Shown: positions 1-7,899 of the stretch, piece after piece
How positions within the stretch are numbered: the stretch's first letter is position 1
How the letters are laid out: each line of letters starts with the position of its first letter
Assembly: GCA_051953655.1 (NCBI GenBank)
Contig: JBQCIO010000353.1
Coordinates: forward strand, 1-33,325
Reading direction: 5' to 3'
DNA length: 33,325 nucleotides
Origin: JBQCHF01 sp051953655
GTDB taxonomy: Bacteria; Actinomycetota; Actinomycetes; Motilibacterales; Motilibacteraceae
The notes under the pieces: model-generated
Told to the model about the DNA's origin: nothing
The model's input: only the letters and a program-made list of their open reading frames with translations
Databases searched by the model: none
Made by a program: the position numbers and the translations under genes

Positions 1-222
1 CCATGATCTTCCCGGTGGCATCGACCGTTGCGATGGATTCGTCGCTGGACTTCCAGCTCGTAATCGTCGCGTCCGAGACAGTCTGATTGTTCGCGTCCTG
101 CGCGGTTGCCGTGAGCTGCGCCGTCGTGCCAACGAGGATCGTTGCACCTCCGGAGACGGCGACGTGATCCAGCGGGCCGACAGGTAGCGTGCCGGGGCAG
201 ACGTGCAGCGAGCTGGCGCTCG
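1..222 (-). CDS. Fragment of a bacterial Ig-like (Big_2) domain protein, partial
   Basis: Read on the minus strand in a frame different from the neighbouring helicase, this stretch encodes a segment starting about LPVGPLDHVAVSGG, continuing through AQLTATAQDANNQ and ending SSDESIATVDATGKIM at the window edge. The pattern of hydrophobic beta strands, 'AQLTATAxDxNxxxV' and 'W.SSDxSIATVDATGK' is typical of BID_2/Big_2 domains, which are found in repeat copies on surface and secreted proteins. GC is about 60%, well below the neighbouring genes. No start codon belongs to it inside the window: it emerges directly from helicase sequence. It looks like foreign or rearranged DNA joined to the helicase, not a complete gene. 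The exact join cannot be fixed by eye; it lies between about 180 and 222. Confidence 0.5.
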
Positions 223-1400
223 TCCGCGGCCTTCGCGAGCTGGACCGCGTTCTCGATCTCGTGCTCGGGCGCCATGACGACGACGGTCCCCGCGGTGTCG
301 AAGCCCGCACGCCCGGCGCGGCCGGCGATCTGGTGGAACTCGCGGGCCCGCAGCAGCCGGGTGCGCCGGCCGTCGTACTTGGACAGGGCGGTGAGGAGCA
401 CGGTGCGGATCGGCACGTTGATGCCGACGCCGAGGGTGTCCGTCCCGCAGATCACCTTGAGCAGCCCTGCCTGGGCCAGGTTCTCCACCAGCCGCCGGTA
501 GCGCGGCAGCATGCCGGCATGGTGCACGCCGATGCCGTGGCGCACGAGGCGGGACAGCGTGGCGCCGAAGCCCTTGGTGAAGCGGAAGTTGCCGATGAGC
601 GCCGCGATGGCGTCCTTCTCCTCGCGGGTGCACACGTTGGTGCTCATCAGCGCCTGCGCCCGCTCCAGCGCCGCAGCCTGGGTGAAGTGCACGACGTAGA
701 TCGGCGCCTGGTGGGTCTTGAGCAGCTCGTCGATGGTCTCGTGCAGCGGCGTCTCGGCGTACTCGTACGAGAGCGGCACCGGTCGCTGGGCCGAACGGAC
801 GACGGCGGTGGGCCGCCCGGTCCGGCGGGTCAGGTCCTGCTCGAAGAACGCGACGTCGCCCAGCGTCGCCGACATGAGCAGGAACTGCGCCTGCGGCAGC
901 TCGAGGATCGGCACCTGCCAGGCCCAGCCGCGGTCGCGCTCGGCGTAGAAGTGGAACTCGTCCATGACGACGAGCCCGACGTCGGCGCCGGTCCCCTCGC
1001 GCAGCGCGAGGTTGGCCAGCACCTCCGCGGTGCAGCAGATGATCGGCGCCGTCGGGTTGACCGCGGCGTCGCCGGTGAGCATGCCGACCCGCTCGGCGCC
1101 GAAGACCGCGCACAGCGCGAAGAACTTCTCCGAGACCAGCGCCTTGATGGGCGCGGTGTAGAAGCTGCGCCGCCCCTCGGCCAGAGCGGCGAAGTGCGCG
1201 CCGGTGGCGACCAGGCTCTTGCCCGACCCGGTGGGCGTGGCCAGCACGACGTTGCTGCCCATGACGAGCTCGAGCAGAGCCTCGCTCTGCGCGGGGTAGA
1301 GCTCGAGACCCCGCTCCCCCGCCCAGGCGGCGAAGACGTCGTAGAGGTCGTCGGGGTTGTCTGGGACGAGGTCGGCGAGGGTGGCGGCGGTAGAGGTCAT
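217..1400 (-). CDS. DEAD/DEAH-box RNA helicase (DUF3516 family type), 3' truncated
   Basis: Start ATG at 1400 gives MTSTAATLADLVPDNPDD. Superfamily-2 helicase motifs appear in order: Q-like LYPAQSEA (about residues 34-41), Walker A ATPTGSGKS (54-62), Walker B VMDEFH (145-150), SAT motif III (LLMSATLGD), GVHHAGMLPRYRR, GTDTLGVGINVP, and motif VI QIAGRAGRAG (about 355). The protein should unwind RNA using ATP. Family members in actinobacteria are about 830 residues with a C-terminal DUF3516 domain. Here recognisable sequence ends about residue 393, after APEHEIENAVQLAKAAD, where KKLRRVQRKK-like sequence and the C-terminal half are expected. The frame stays open to base 1 but encodes low-quality sequence antisense-like in character, because the Big_2 reading is in another frame. 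The truncation is most simply an assembly chimera at a contig end, or else a real rearrangement. Confidence 0.9.
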
Positions 1401-1464
1401 CTCCCCTCCATGGTGCCCGGTCCGGGCGAGCAGCCGGTGGCCGGGCGGAGCCGGCGTGCGAGGG

Positions 1465-1893
1465 TCAGTCCCAGGAGGTGCCGGCTTCGAGCCGGAGCCG
1501 GACCAGCTCGGCGAGGTCGACCGAGTCGCCGTCCCTGCCGCCACGGCCGACCACGAGCGGCGGGTCGGACGGGGCCAGCCGCACCCCGCGCAGCCGCGCG
1601 AGCAGGCTGTCCGGCACGGTGAGCAGGTAGAACTCGCCGCGGAGGTCGACGCCCACGGTGTGGTTCCGGCGCAGGTACCAGCCCTCGAGCCCGGTCCGGT
1701 ACCGCGTTCCCCGGTAGCCGCGGGCCAGCAGCGGGCGGGGGGCGAGGCCGGCGGCCCGGGCCTGCGCCACGAACCCGGCGAGCAGCTCACGCGCCTGCCG
1801 CGACTCGGCCTCCTGCCGGCGGCGCAGCGCCTCGGCGTGCTCGTGGGCGGCCGCACGCCGCTCCTCGCGCCAGGTCGCCTGCTCCTCGCTCAT
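1465..1893 (-). CDS. Conserved hypothetical protein, coiled-coil N-terminus
   Basis: I do not recognise the family. From the ATG at 1893 the protein is 142 residues: an Arg/Glu/Ala-rich helical N-terminus (MSEEQATWREERRAAAHEH onward) that should form a coiled coil to about residue 50, then a compact domain with GYRGTRYRTGLEGWYLRRN and GEFYLLTVPDS, ending in an acidic/Leu-rich tail. The frame is open upstream to a GTG at 2016, but the added 41 residues are Arg/Ala-rich low complexity, so the internal ATG is preferred. A GGAGG lies only one base before this ATG, an unusually tight spacing, so the start is uncertain. It shares strand with the helicase 64 bp downstream and may be cotranscribed with it. 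Confidence 0.6.
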   Translation of the reverse strand: MSEEQATWREERRAAAHEHAEALRRRQEAESRQARELLAGFVAQARAAGLAPRPLLARGYRGTRYRTGLEGWYLRRNHTVGVDLRGEFYLLTVPDSLLARLRGVRLAPSDPPLVVGRGGRDGDSVDLAELVRLRLEAGTSWD

Positions 1894-2037
1894 CCTCCGG
1901 AAGGTATCCCGGGCGGTGCGGCGAGAGGCGTCGCCGTGCGGGCGAGCGTCCGCATCGTGGGACGGGGCGCGGGAACGCGGCGCGCCGACCAGACCGGCGG
2001 GTGTGGCGGCCGTCACGCTGTGATAGACCCTCCCGTC

Positions 2038-2061
2038 GGCGCGCCAATATATTGGAGCGCC
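2038..2061. promoter_or_regulatory. 24-bp near-perfect palindrome, likely operator
   Basis: A 24-bp inverted repeat centred between 2049 and 2050 has a perfect 12-bp AT-rich core, CCAATATATTGG (2044-2055), flanked by GGCGC/GCGCC arms with a single mismatched pair (G2043/A2056). Such an AT-rich symmetric block is conspicuous in DNA this GC-rich. It lies 55 bp before the start of the DUF3311/symporter pair and about 145 bp upstream of the divergent hypothetical gene, the right place for a dimeric repressor or activator. Its cognate regulator is not visible in the window. Confidence 0.6.
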
Positions 2062-2115
2062 GGAATGCCCGCTTCACGTCCATCTGCCCTCCCCACGCTT
2101 CGCATGGAGGTCGTC

Positions 2116-2424
2116 GTGCCGACTCCCGAGGGTCCGGCCGGCCGTCGCAATGTTGCGGCGGACATCGGTCCGGGCCGGCTCGTGGCCATCACCGTCTGCC
2201 TGCTGGCGCCCTTCGTGGCGCTGCTGTGGGTCTCCTCGTACGCCAAGGAGACCCCCAAGCTGTTCGGGTTCCCGTTCTTCTACTGGTACCAACTGCTCTG
2301 GGTGTTCATCGCCGCGGGCCTGACCTACACCGCGATGAAGCTCATCCCCGAGCGCAAGCGCCGGCTGTCGTTCCACGACGACGCCGACACGCAGGCCGAC
2401 CTGCGCAAGGGAGGCCGGGGATGA
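2116..2424 (+). CDS. DUF3311 small membrane protein, symporter partner
   Basis: A 102-residue protein with two predicted membrane helices (LVAITVCLLAPFVALLWV and FYWYQLLWVFIAAGLTYTAM) and a basic/acidic tail. The segment YAKETPKLFGFPFFYWYQLLWV is typical of DUF3311. These proteins sit beside sodium:solute symporters and are thought to be accessory subunits, although no biochemical role is settled. The GTG at 2116 was chosen because GGAGG lies at 2106-2110 with a 5-base spacer; an in-frame ATG at 2104 would have no ribosome-binding site. Its stop overlaps the symporter start in ATGA (2421-2424), so the pair is translationally coupled. Confidence 0.85.
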   Translation: MPTPEGPAGRRNVAADIGPGRLVAITVCLLAPFVALLWVSSYAKETPKLFGFPFFYWYQLLWVFIAAGLTYTAMKLIPERKRRLSFHDDADTQADLRKGGRG

Positions 2425-4073
2425 AGCAGGTGAACGGCATCGAGCTCACCATCGTCATCCTGCTGTTCCTCGTGGTGACGGTGGTCGGCTTCGCGGCGGC
2501 GCGGTGGCGGCGCGCGGCCAGCATGCACAGCCTCGACGAGTGGGGCCTCGGTGGACGCGGCTTCGGCACCTTCGTCACGTGGTTCCTGCTCGGCGGCGAC
2601 CTCTACACCGCCTACACCTTCGTCGCGGTCCCGGCAGCGATGTTCGGCGCCGGCGCGGTGAGCGGCTTCTTCGCCGTGCCCTACACGATCATCGTCTATC
2701 CGCTGATCTTCGTCTTCATGCCGCGCCTGTGGTCGGTCAGCCACCGCCACGGCTACGTCACCCCGGCCGACTTCGTGAAGGGCCGCTACGACTCTCGCGG
2801 GCTGTCCCTGGCGGTCGCCCTCACGGGCATCCTCGCGACGATGCCCTACATCGCCCTGCAGCTGGTCGGCATCCAGGCCGTCCTGGAGGTCATGGGCATC
2901 GGCGGCAGCGGCAACGCGCTGGCCCGCGACCTGCCGCTGCTCATCGCGTTCGCGGTCCTGGCCGCCTACACCTACTCCAGCGGCCTGCGCGCCCCCGCGC
3001 TCATCGCGTTCGTCAAGGACGGCCTGATCTACCTGGTCATCGCGGTCGCGGTCATCTACATCCCGATCAAGCTCGGCGGCGCCCACGTCATCTTCGACGC
3101 CGCCAAGGAGAAGATGACGACGCCGAACGCCAAGGGCAAGCCCACCGGCGCGTTCATCCCGGGCGCCACCGGGTTCTGGCCCTACGCCACCCTGGCGCTG
3201 GGCTCGGCGATGGCGCTGTTCATGTACCCGCACTCGGTCACCGCGGTCCTGTCGACCAAGAGCCGCCGGGTCATCCGCCGCAACGCCTCGATCCTGCCGG
3301 CGTACTCGTTCCTGCTGGGCCTGCTCGCCCTGCTGGGCTTCATGGCCATCGCCGCCAAGACCAAGCCGATCGGTCTGGACGGCAAGCCGAACGCGCAGCT
3401 GGTCGTGCCGCAGCTGTTCCAGGACATGTTCCCGTCGTGGTTCGCCGGCATCGCCTTCGCGGCCATCGCGATCGGCGCCCTGGTGCCCGCGGCCATCATG
3501 TCCATCGCGGCGGCCAATCTGTTCACCCGCAACATCTACCGGGACTTCATCAAGCCGAACGCGACCCCGCAGCAGGAGGCCAACGTCTCCAAGCTGGTGT
3601 CGCTGGTGGTGAAGGTCGGCGCGCTGGTGTTCGTCCTGTTCCTGGACAAGACCCTCGCGCTGAACTTCCAGCTGCTCGGCGGCATCTGGATCCTGCAGAC
3701 CTTCCCGGCCATCGTGTTCGGCCTCTACACCCGGTGGTTCCACCGCTGGGCGCTGCTGGCCGGCTGGGCGGTGGCGATGATCTACGGCACGGTCCGCGCC
3801 TACCAGGTCCTCAACCCCGCCACCGGAAAGCACTTCGGTGGCTCGGTGGCCAGCATCCCGCTCTTCGACGGCAAGACGGGCTACCTCGCGCTGACGGCGT
3901 TCGTCATCAACGTCGTGGTGGCCGCGGTCCTCACCGTCATCCTGCGGGCGCTCAAGGCGCCGGAGGGCCGGGACGCCACCATCCCGGACGACTACCACGC
4001 CGACGAGGGCGACCCGCGGGTCGCTCCCCTGCCGGACCTCACCGACGACGGGGTCACCGCCCCGGCCCGGTAG
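2421..4073 (+). CDS. Sodium:solute symporter, monocarboxylate transporter (MctP/MctC-like)
   Basis: A 550-residue SSS-family permease with about 13 membrane segments. The N-terminus KQVNGIELTIVILLFLVV and the block DEWGLGGRGFGTFVTWFLLGGDLYTAYTFV match the family's first helices and substrate region; HGYVTPADFVKGRYDSR is the conserved loop after TM3. By resemblance it imports small monocarboxylates (acetate, pyruvate, propionate, lactate) with sodium or protons. The exact substrate cannot be read from sequence. The hydrophilic C-terminal tail (about residues 515-550) is acidic and probably cytoplasmic. It is coupled to the DUF3311 gene by a 4-base overlap and followed by a GC-rich hairpin. The palindrome at 2038-2061 is the obvious candidate control site. 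Confidence 0.9.
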   Translation: MKQVNGIELTIVILLFLVVTVVGFAAARWRRAASMHSLDEWGLGGRGFGTFVTWFLLGGDLYTAYTFVAVPAAMFGAGAVSGFFAVPYTIIVYPLIFVFMPRLWSVSHRHGYVTPADFVKGRYDSRGLSLAVALTGILATMPYIALQLVGIQAVLEVMGIGGSGNALARDLPLLIAFAVLAAYTYSSGLRAPALIAFVKDGLIYLVIAVAVIYIPIKLGGAHVIFDAAKEKMTTPNAKGKPTGAFIPGATGFWPYATLALGSAMALFMYPHSVTAVLSTKSRRVIRRNASILPAYSFLLGLLALLGFMAIAAKTKPIGLDGKPNAQLVVPQLFQDMFPSWFAGIAFAAIAIGALVPAAIMSIAAANLFTRNIYRDFIKPNATPQQEANVSKLVSLVVKVGALVFVLFLDKTLALNFQLLGGIWILQTFPAIVFGLYTRWFHRWALLAGWAVAMIYGTVRAYQVLNPATGKHFGGSVASIPLFDGKTGYLALTAFVINVVVAAVLTVILRALKAPEGRDATIPDDYHADEGDPRVAPLPDLTDDGVTAPAR

Positions 4074-4100
4074 CCCGTCCGACCCAGCACGAACCGGCAC

Positions 4101-4133
4101 CGGCCCGCGTCGTCCTCGAGACGGCGCGGGCCG
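4101..4133 (+). terminator. Hairpin terminator after the symporter
   Basis: A perfect 9-bp stem, CGGCCCGCG (4101-4109) with CGCGGGCCG (4125-4133), encloses a 15-base loop that can pair further. There is no U-tract, as is common in actinobacteria. It lies 27 bp after the symporter stop. Confidence 0.6.
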
Positions 4134-4163
4134 TCGCACGTGCGGGCGCCGGTGTACGTGGGG

Positions 4164-4192
4164 CCTACCGCTGAGTAGGTTCGCGGGCGAAC
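4164..4192 (+). promoter_or_regulatory. Two adjoining inverted repeats before the ThDP enzyme gene
   Basis: CCTAC-N6-GTAGG (4164-4179) overlaps by one base a perfect 14-bp palindrome GTTCGCGGGCGAAC (4179-4192), which abuts the Shine-Dalgarno GGGAGGAG (4193-4200). TAGGTT at 4176-4181 could serve as a -10 box, placing the palindrome at the transcript start. It may be an operator or a 5'-end RNA hairpin. The half-sites are in the opposite order to the actinobacterial LexA box, so SOS control is not implied. Confidence 0.4.
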
Positions 4193-4208
4193 GGGAGGAG
4201 CACCGGCG

Positions 4209-5927
4209 ATGAGCGAGCAGGTCGACCAGCTGGAGACGTCCGGGGCCGGCAGGACCGGCGGCGGAACGGCTGGACAGGGTGTCCGGGAGGGGCACGGCGG
4301 CGAGCTGGCCGTGGCCGTCGCGCAGGCGCACGGCATCCGGACGATGTACACGCTCTCCGGAGCCCACGTCTTCCCGCTCTACGACGGCGCGGTGAAGGCC
4401 GAGCCGCCGATGCGGCTGGTCGACGTCCGGCACGAGCAGACCGCCGTGTTCGCCGCCGAGGCCACCGCCAAGCTCACCCGCACCCCCGGTCTCGCCGTGC
4501 TGACCGCCGGCCCGGGGGTCACCAACGGCGTCTCCGCCGTGACCAGCGCGCACTTCAACGGCTCGCCGCTGCTCGTGCTCGGCGGCCGGGCGCCCTCGTT
4601 CCGCTGGGGCACCGGGAGCCTGCAGGAGCTCGACCATCCGCCGATCCTCGCGCCGGTCACCAAGCACGCCGGGACGGTGCGCGAGACCGCCGCCATCGCC
4701 GGGGCGGTCGACGACGCGCTGCGCACCGCCGCCGCTCCGCACCGCGGCCCCGTGTTCCTGGACGTGCCGATGGACCAGCTGTTCGCCCGCGCGGAGGTGG
4801 AGCTGCCCGCCGCGCCGTCGCGAGCCCCGGTGGCGCCCGACCCCGACGCGCTGGCCGCGGTGGCCGGGCTGCTCGCGCAGTCCGCTCATCCGGTGCTGGT
4901 GCTCGGCTCCGATGTGTGGTCGGAGTCGGCGGAGGAGGCGGCTCGGCGGGCGGTCGAGCAGCTCGGGGTCCCGGTGGTGGCCAACGGGATGGGCCGCGGC
5001 ATCCTGCCGGCCGGGCACCCGCAGCTGGTCACCCGGGCCCGCTCGCGCGCGTTCGGCGCGGCGGACCTGGTGGTCGTCGTCGGCGCACCGCTGGACTTCC
5101 GGCTCGGCTACGGAATCTTCGGGGGCAAGGACGGCGCGCCCGCGGCCAGGGTGGTGCACGTGGCCGACTCCCCCGGCCAGCTGGCCGGGCACGTCGAGCT
5201 AGCCGCGGCCGTGGCCGGCGACCTCGGGCTGGCGCTGGACGGCCTGGTAGCGGCCTACGAGCAGGAGCTGCGGCGTCCGTCGTTCTCCGACTGGCTGTCG
5301 GAGCTGCAGGCCGTGGTGGCCCGCACAGCGGCCGCCGACGCCGAGCTGCTGGCCTCCGACGCCGACCCGATCCACCCTGCGCGCATCTACGGCGAGCTGG
5401 TCCCGCGCCTGGCCGAGGATGCCGTCGTCATCGGCGACGGCGGCGACTTCGTGTCCTTCGCCGGCAAGTACGTGGAGCCGAAGCGGCCCGGCGGCTGGCT
5501 CGACCCCGGCCCCTACGGCTGCCTCGGCACCGGGCTCGGCTACTCCATCGCGGCACGGATCGAGCGGCCCTCGGCGCAGGTGGTGCTCATGCTCGGCGAC
5601 GGCGCCGCGGGGCTGAGCCTGATGGACGTCGACACCCTGGTCCGCCACCGGCTGCCCGTGGTCATGGTGGTGGGCAACAACGGCATGTGGGGCTTGGAGA
5701 AGCACCCGATGCAGTTCCTCTACGGCTACGACGTCGCCGCCGAGCTGGCGCCGCAGACGCGCTACGACGAGGTGGTGCGCGCCCTCGGCGGCGCCGGCGA
5801 GCTGGTCACCGACCCCGGCCAGATCGGCCCCGCCTTGGACCGCGCGTTCGCCTCCGGGGTGCCCTACCTGGTCAACGTCGTCACCGACCCGGCGGTCGCC
5901 TACCCCCGGTCCACGACCGGGGTGTGA
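4209..5927 (+). CDS. ThDP-dependent enzyme, acetolactate synthase large-subunit-like (IlvX type)
   Basis: A 572-residue protein with the three-domain ThDP enzyme fold. The cofactor-activating glutamate is in VDVRHEQTAVFAAEA (about residue 78). The ThDP/Mg motif is GDGAAGLSLMDVDTLVRHR...NN (about 464-493), close to the C-terminus as the family requires. A GPGVTNG segment and a central Rossmann-like domain (VLVLGSDVWSESAEEA) fit acetolactate synthase or oxalyl-CoA decarboxylase relatives. Actinobacteria carry several such paralogues beside true IlvB; this resembles the IlvX type, whose substrate is unknown. No small regulatory subunit (IlvN) or other branched-chain gene is adjacent, arguing against a housekeeping synthase. 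ATG 4209 follows GGGAGGAG by 8 bases. The first 25 residues are a Gly-rich extension. Confidence 0.85.
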   Translation: MSEQVDQLETSGAGRTGGGTAGQGVREGHGGELAVAVAQAHGIRTMYTLSGAHVFPLYDGAVKAEPPMRLVDVRHEQTAVFAAEATAKLTRTPGLAVLTAGPGVTNGVSAVTSAHFNGSPLLVLGGRAPSFRWGTGSLQELDHPPILAPVTKHAGTVRETAAIAGAVDDALRTAAAPHRGPVFLDVPMDQLFARAEVELPAAPSRAPVAPDPDALAAVAGLLAQSAHPVLVLGSDVWSESAEEAARRAVEQLGVPVVANGMGRGILPAGHPQLVTRARSRAFGAADLVVVVGAPLDFRLGYGIFGGKDGAPAARVVHVADSPGQLAGHVELAAAVAGDLGLALDGLVAAYEQELRRPSFSDWLSELQAVVARTAAADAELLASDADPIHPARIYGELVPRLAEDAVVIGDGGDFVSFAGKYVEPKRPGGWLDPGPYGCLGTGLGYSIAARIERPSAQVVLMLGDGAAGLSLMDVDTLVRHRLPVVMVVGNNGMWGLEKHPMQFLYGYDVAAELAPQTRYDEVVRALGGAGELVTDPGQIGPALDRAFASGVPYLVNVVTDPAVAYPRSTTGV

Positions 5928-5947
5928 GGAGCCGGGCCCGCCCCGGA

Positions 5948-5971
5948 AACGATCACGTCCGCGTGATCGTT
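5948..5971. terminator. Bidirectional hairpin between convergent genes
   Basis: AACGATCACG (5948-5957) pairs perfectly with CGTGATCGTT (5962-5971) around a 4-base loop. It lies between the ThDP enzyme gene (+) and the YihY-like gene (-) and overlaps the last codons of the latter. Confidence 0.6.
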
Positions 5972-6810
5972 CCGACCGGGGCCGGGGTGGCCGGTTCGGG
6001 AGCCGCGGCGTCGGCGTCGAGGCGCAGGGTGATCACGTAGCCGGCGACGGCGACCAGGTGCAGCAGCCAGAGCCAGAAGCCGACGGCGACCACGGCGCCG
6101 ATCACGGCGAGGCCGCCGAAGGGGCCGCCGAGGTCCAGGGGCAGGGCGAGGAACAGCACGAAGCCCTGCAGGAAGCCGGACAGGAACGCGGCGGTGGTGC
6201 CCGAGCCGACCAGCAGCGGGCGCCAGGCCGGTGAGCGCGGGCCGACGACGCCGAAGACGTAGGCGAGCGCGGGCCAGATGAGCAGCCAGTCGACGGTGAG
6301 GGCGAGCCACTCGCCGAGCACCAGCGCGCCGACCGACGGGTGCGGGCCGGCCAGCAGCGTGGCCAGCGTGGGGGCGGTGAGCAGCCCGGCCAGGGCCAGC
6401 AGCGGGCTGACGGCCAGCAGCGGGAGCAGCCGCAGCCGACCGCGCCAGCCGGTGAGGACGTCGCGCTCGCCGGTGAGGCGCACGAACACCCGGCGCAGGC
6501 CCTCCCCGTAGAGGGAGGCGGGCAGCACGGCGAGCAGCAGGGTGGCCGGTGAGGCCTCGGTGGCGGCGGCCACCAGGCGGCGGGCGGCGGCCGGGGCGCC
6601 CAGGGCGTCGGGCAGCGCGCTGGCGGCGTCGGAGGCCAGCCGGCCGAGCTGGACGTCGCCGACGAGCGCAGCCGCCAGGCCCAGCGCGACCAGCAGGAAC
6701 GGGACCAGTCCGATGCCGGCGTAGAAGGTGGCGCCGGCGCAGAGCAGCAGCACGTCGTGGCCGCGCAGGTCCCGCGCGGCGGCGCGCAGGACGGCGGCGA
6801 GACGGTGCAT
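5953..6810 (-). CDS. YihY/virulence factor BrkB family membrane protein
   Basis: A 285-residue integral membrane protein. The N-terminal amphipathic stretch (RLAAVLRAAARDLRGHDVLLL) followed by GATFYAGIGLVPFLLVALGLA, then five further hydrophobic segments, fits the YihY/BrkB fold; PASLYGEGLRRVFVRLTG resembles the family's conserved central loop. The function of the family is unsettled; older annotations as ribonuclease BN are wrong. The C-terminus is a short Pro/Ala-rich tail. The gene converges on the ThDP enzyme gene and shares its hairpin. It starts 4 bp from a run of G's (GGGGGGCGGC) that can act as a weak ribosome-binding site. Confidence 0.8.
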   Translation of the reverse strand: MHRLAAVLRAAARDLRGHDVLLLCAGATFYAGIGLVPFLLVALGLAAALVGDVQLGRLASDAASALPDALGAPAAARRLVAAATEASPATLLLAVLPASLYGEGLRRVFVRLTGERDVLTGWRGRLRLLPLLAVSPLLALAGLLTAPTLATLLAGPHPSVGALVLGEWLALTVDWLLIWPALAYVFGVVGPRSPAWRPLLVGSGTTAAFLSGFLQGFVLFLALPLDLGGPFGGLAVIGAVVAVGFWLWLLHLVAVAGYVITLRLDADAAAPEPATPAPVGTITRT

Positions 6811-6849
6811 GCCGCCCCCCTACCCCGCGAGCGCCGCTCCCAGCGGCCG

Positions 6850-7806
6850 TCACGCCGAGCGGCGGAACGCCCTCCGGTAGGCCTGCGGGGTGGTGGCGCG
6901 GTGCCGCGCGAACGCCTGGCGCAGCGCGGCGGCCGTGCCGAACCCGGTGCGGGCGGCCACCATCTCCACCGGGTCGTCGCCCTCCTCCAGCAGCCGCTGG
7001 GCCAGCGCGACCCGCTGCACCGTGATCCACTGCAGCGGGGTGGTGCCGGTCTCGGCGCGGAAGCGGCGGGCGAAGGTGCGCTCGGACAGGTGCGCACGCC
7101 GGGCCAGCCGCGCCACCGAGAGGTCCTCGTCGAGGTGGGCGCTCATCCAGTCCAGCAGCTCGGCCAGCGTATCGGCCGGGTGCGCGGTCACCGGGGTCTC
7201 GACGTACTGGGCCTGCCCGCCGTCGCGGTGCGGCGGCACGACCATCCGTCGGGCGATGGCGGCCGCCACCGCCGCGCCGTGGTCCCGGCGCACCACGTGC
7301 AGGCAGGCGTCGATCCCGGCGGCGGTGCCGGCCGAGGTGACCACGCTGCCCTCGTCGACGTAGAGCACGTCCGGGTCGACCTGCGCGCGCGGGTGCAGCG
7401 CGGCCAGCTCGGCGGCGTAGCGCCAGTGCGTGGTGCACCGCCGACCGTCCAGCAGCCCGGCCTGCCCCAGCACGAAGGCCCCGGAGCAGACCGACAGCAC
7501 CCGGGCGCCGCGGTCCACGGCCGCGCGCAGCGCCGCGAGCACCTCGGGCGGAGCCTGCGCGTCGCGCGGGGAGGCGGGCACCGCCACCAGGTCGGCGGTC
7601 TCGAGCCGCTCCAGCCCGTGGGCCACCTCGAGGGCGAACCCGGCGCCCTCCGCCGCCGGCACCCGGCCGGCCCGGACCCCGGCGACGTCGAAGGCGAAGC
7701 GCGGCACGCCGACCTCGGTGCGGTCGATGCCGAAGACCTCGACGACGACCCCCAGCTCGAAGGGCGCGACACCGGGCAGGGCGAGCGCGACGACATCCGT
7801 GGGCAC
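6850..7806 (-). CDS. GlxA/FtrA-type AraC-family transcriptional regulator
   Basis: A 318-residue regulator with two domains. Residues 1-190 form a DJ-1/PfpI (class I glutamine amidotransferase-like) sensor domain, with SVCSGAFVLGQAGLL carrying the nucleophile-elbow Cys and TTHWRYAAEL following it. Residues 205-318 form the AraC DNA-binding domain with two helix-turn-helices: SVARLARRAHLSERTFARRFRAETG and PVEMVAARTGFGTAAALRQAFARH. Such proteins usually sense a small metabolite and control a neighbouring gene. The chosen start is GTG 7806 (PTDVVALALPGVAPFELG); CAGGCT lies 7 bases before it, suggesting a leaderless transcript. The longer open frame upstream lacks family resemblance. An inverted repeat in the divergent gap (7829-7863) may be its operator. 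Confidence 0.88.
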   Translation of the reverse strand: MPTDVVALALPGVAPFELGVVVEVFGIDRTEVGVPRFAFDVAGVRAGRVPAAEGAGFALEVAHGLERLETADLVAVPASPRDAQAPPEVLAALRAAVDRGARVLSVCSGAFVLGQAGLLDGRRCTTHWRYAAELAALHPRAQVDPDVLYVDEGSVVTSAGTAAGIDACLHVVRRDHGAAVAAAIARRMVVPPHRDGGQAQYVETPVTAHPADTLAELLDWMSAHLDEDLSVARLARRAHLSERTFARRFRAETGTTPLQWITVQRVALAQRLLEEGDDPVEMVAARTGFGTAAALRQAFARHRATTPQAYRRAFRRSA

Positions 7807-7828
7807 GTCCGCGAGCCTGGCACAGCCT

Positions 7829-7863
7829 TGGCAGGAAGTCGAGGGAGTGCGGCAGTCCTGCCA
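7829..7863. promoter_or_regulatory. Candidate operator for the GlxA/AraC regulator
   Basis: A perfect 8-bp inverted repeat, TGGCAGGA (7829-7836) and TCCTGCCA (7856-7863), with 19 bp between, lies in the 93-bp gap between the regulator and the divergent small gene. It covers roughly the -15 to -55 region of the regulator's probable leaderless promoter, which suits autoregulation. Confidence 0.4.
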
Positions 7864-7899
7864 CTCGTCGGCGACCGGGCCGGGGCGCACGGTGCAGTC

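Noticed and set aside
189..1622. Long plus-strand open frame opposite the helicase
   Set aside because: Arg/Gly/His-rich antisense shadow of the helicase; no domain or ribosome-binding site.
2013..2023. TCAC-N3-GTGA as a CRP/GlxR site
   Set aside because: CRP-family sites are TGTGA-N6-TCACA; the orientation and spacing do not fit.
2228..2254. Perfect 9-bp inverted repeat GGGTCTCCT/AGGAGACCC
   Set aside because: It lies inside the DUF3311 gene over its conserved YAKETPK segment, so coding constraint explains it.
4179..4192. GTTCGC-GG-GCGAAC as a LexA SOS box
   Set aside because: Actinobacterial SOS boxes have GAAC-N4-GTTC order; here the half-sites are reversed.
2325..5192. 955-residue open frame on the minus strand
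   Set aside because: Antisense to the symporter and ThDP enzyme genes; composition is typical of GC-rich shadow frames.
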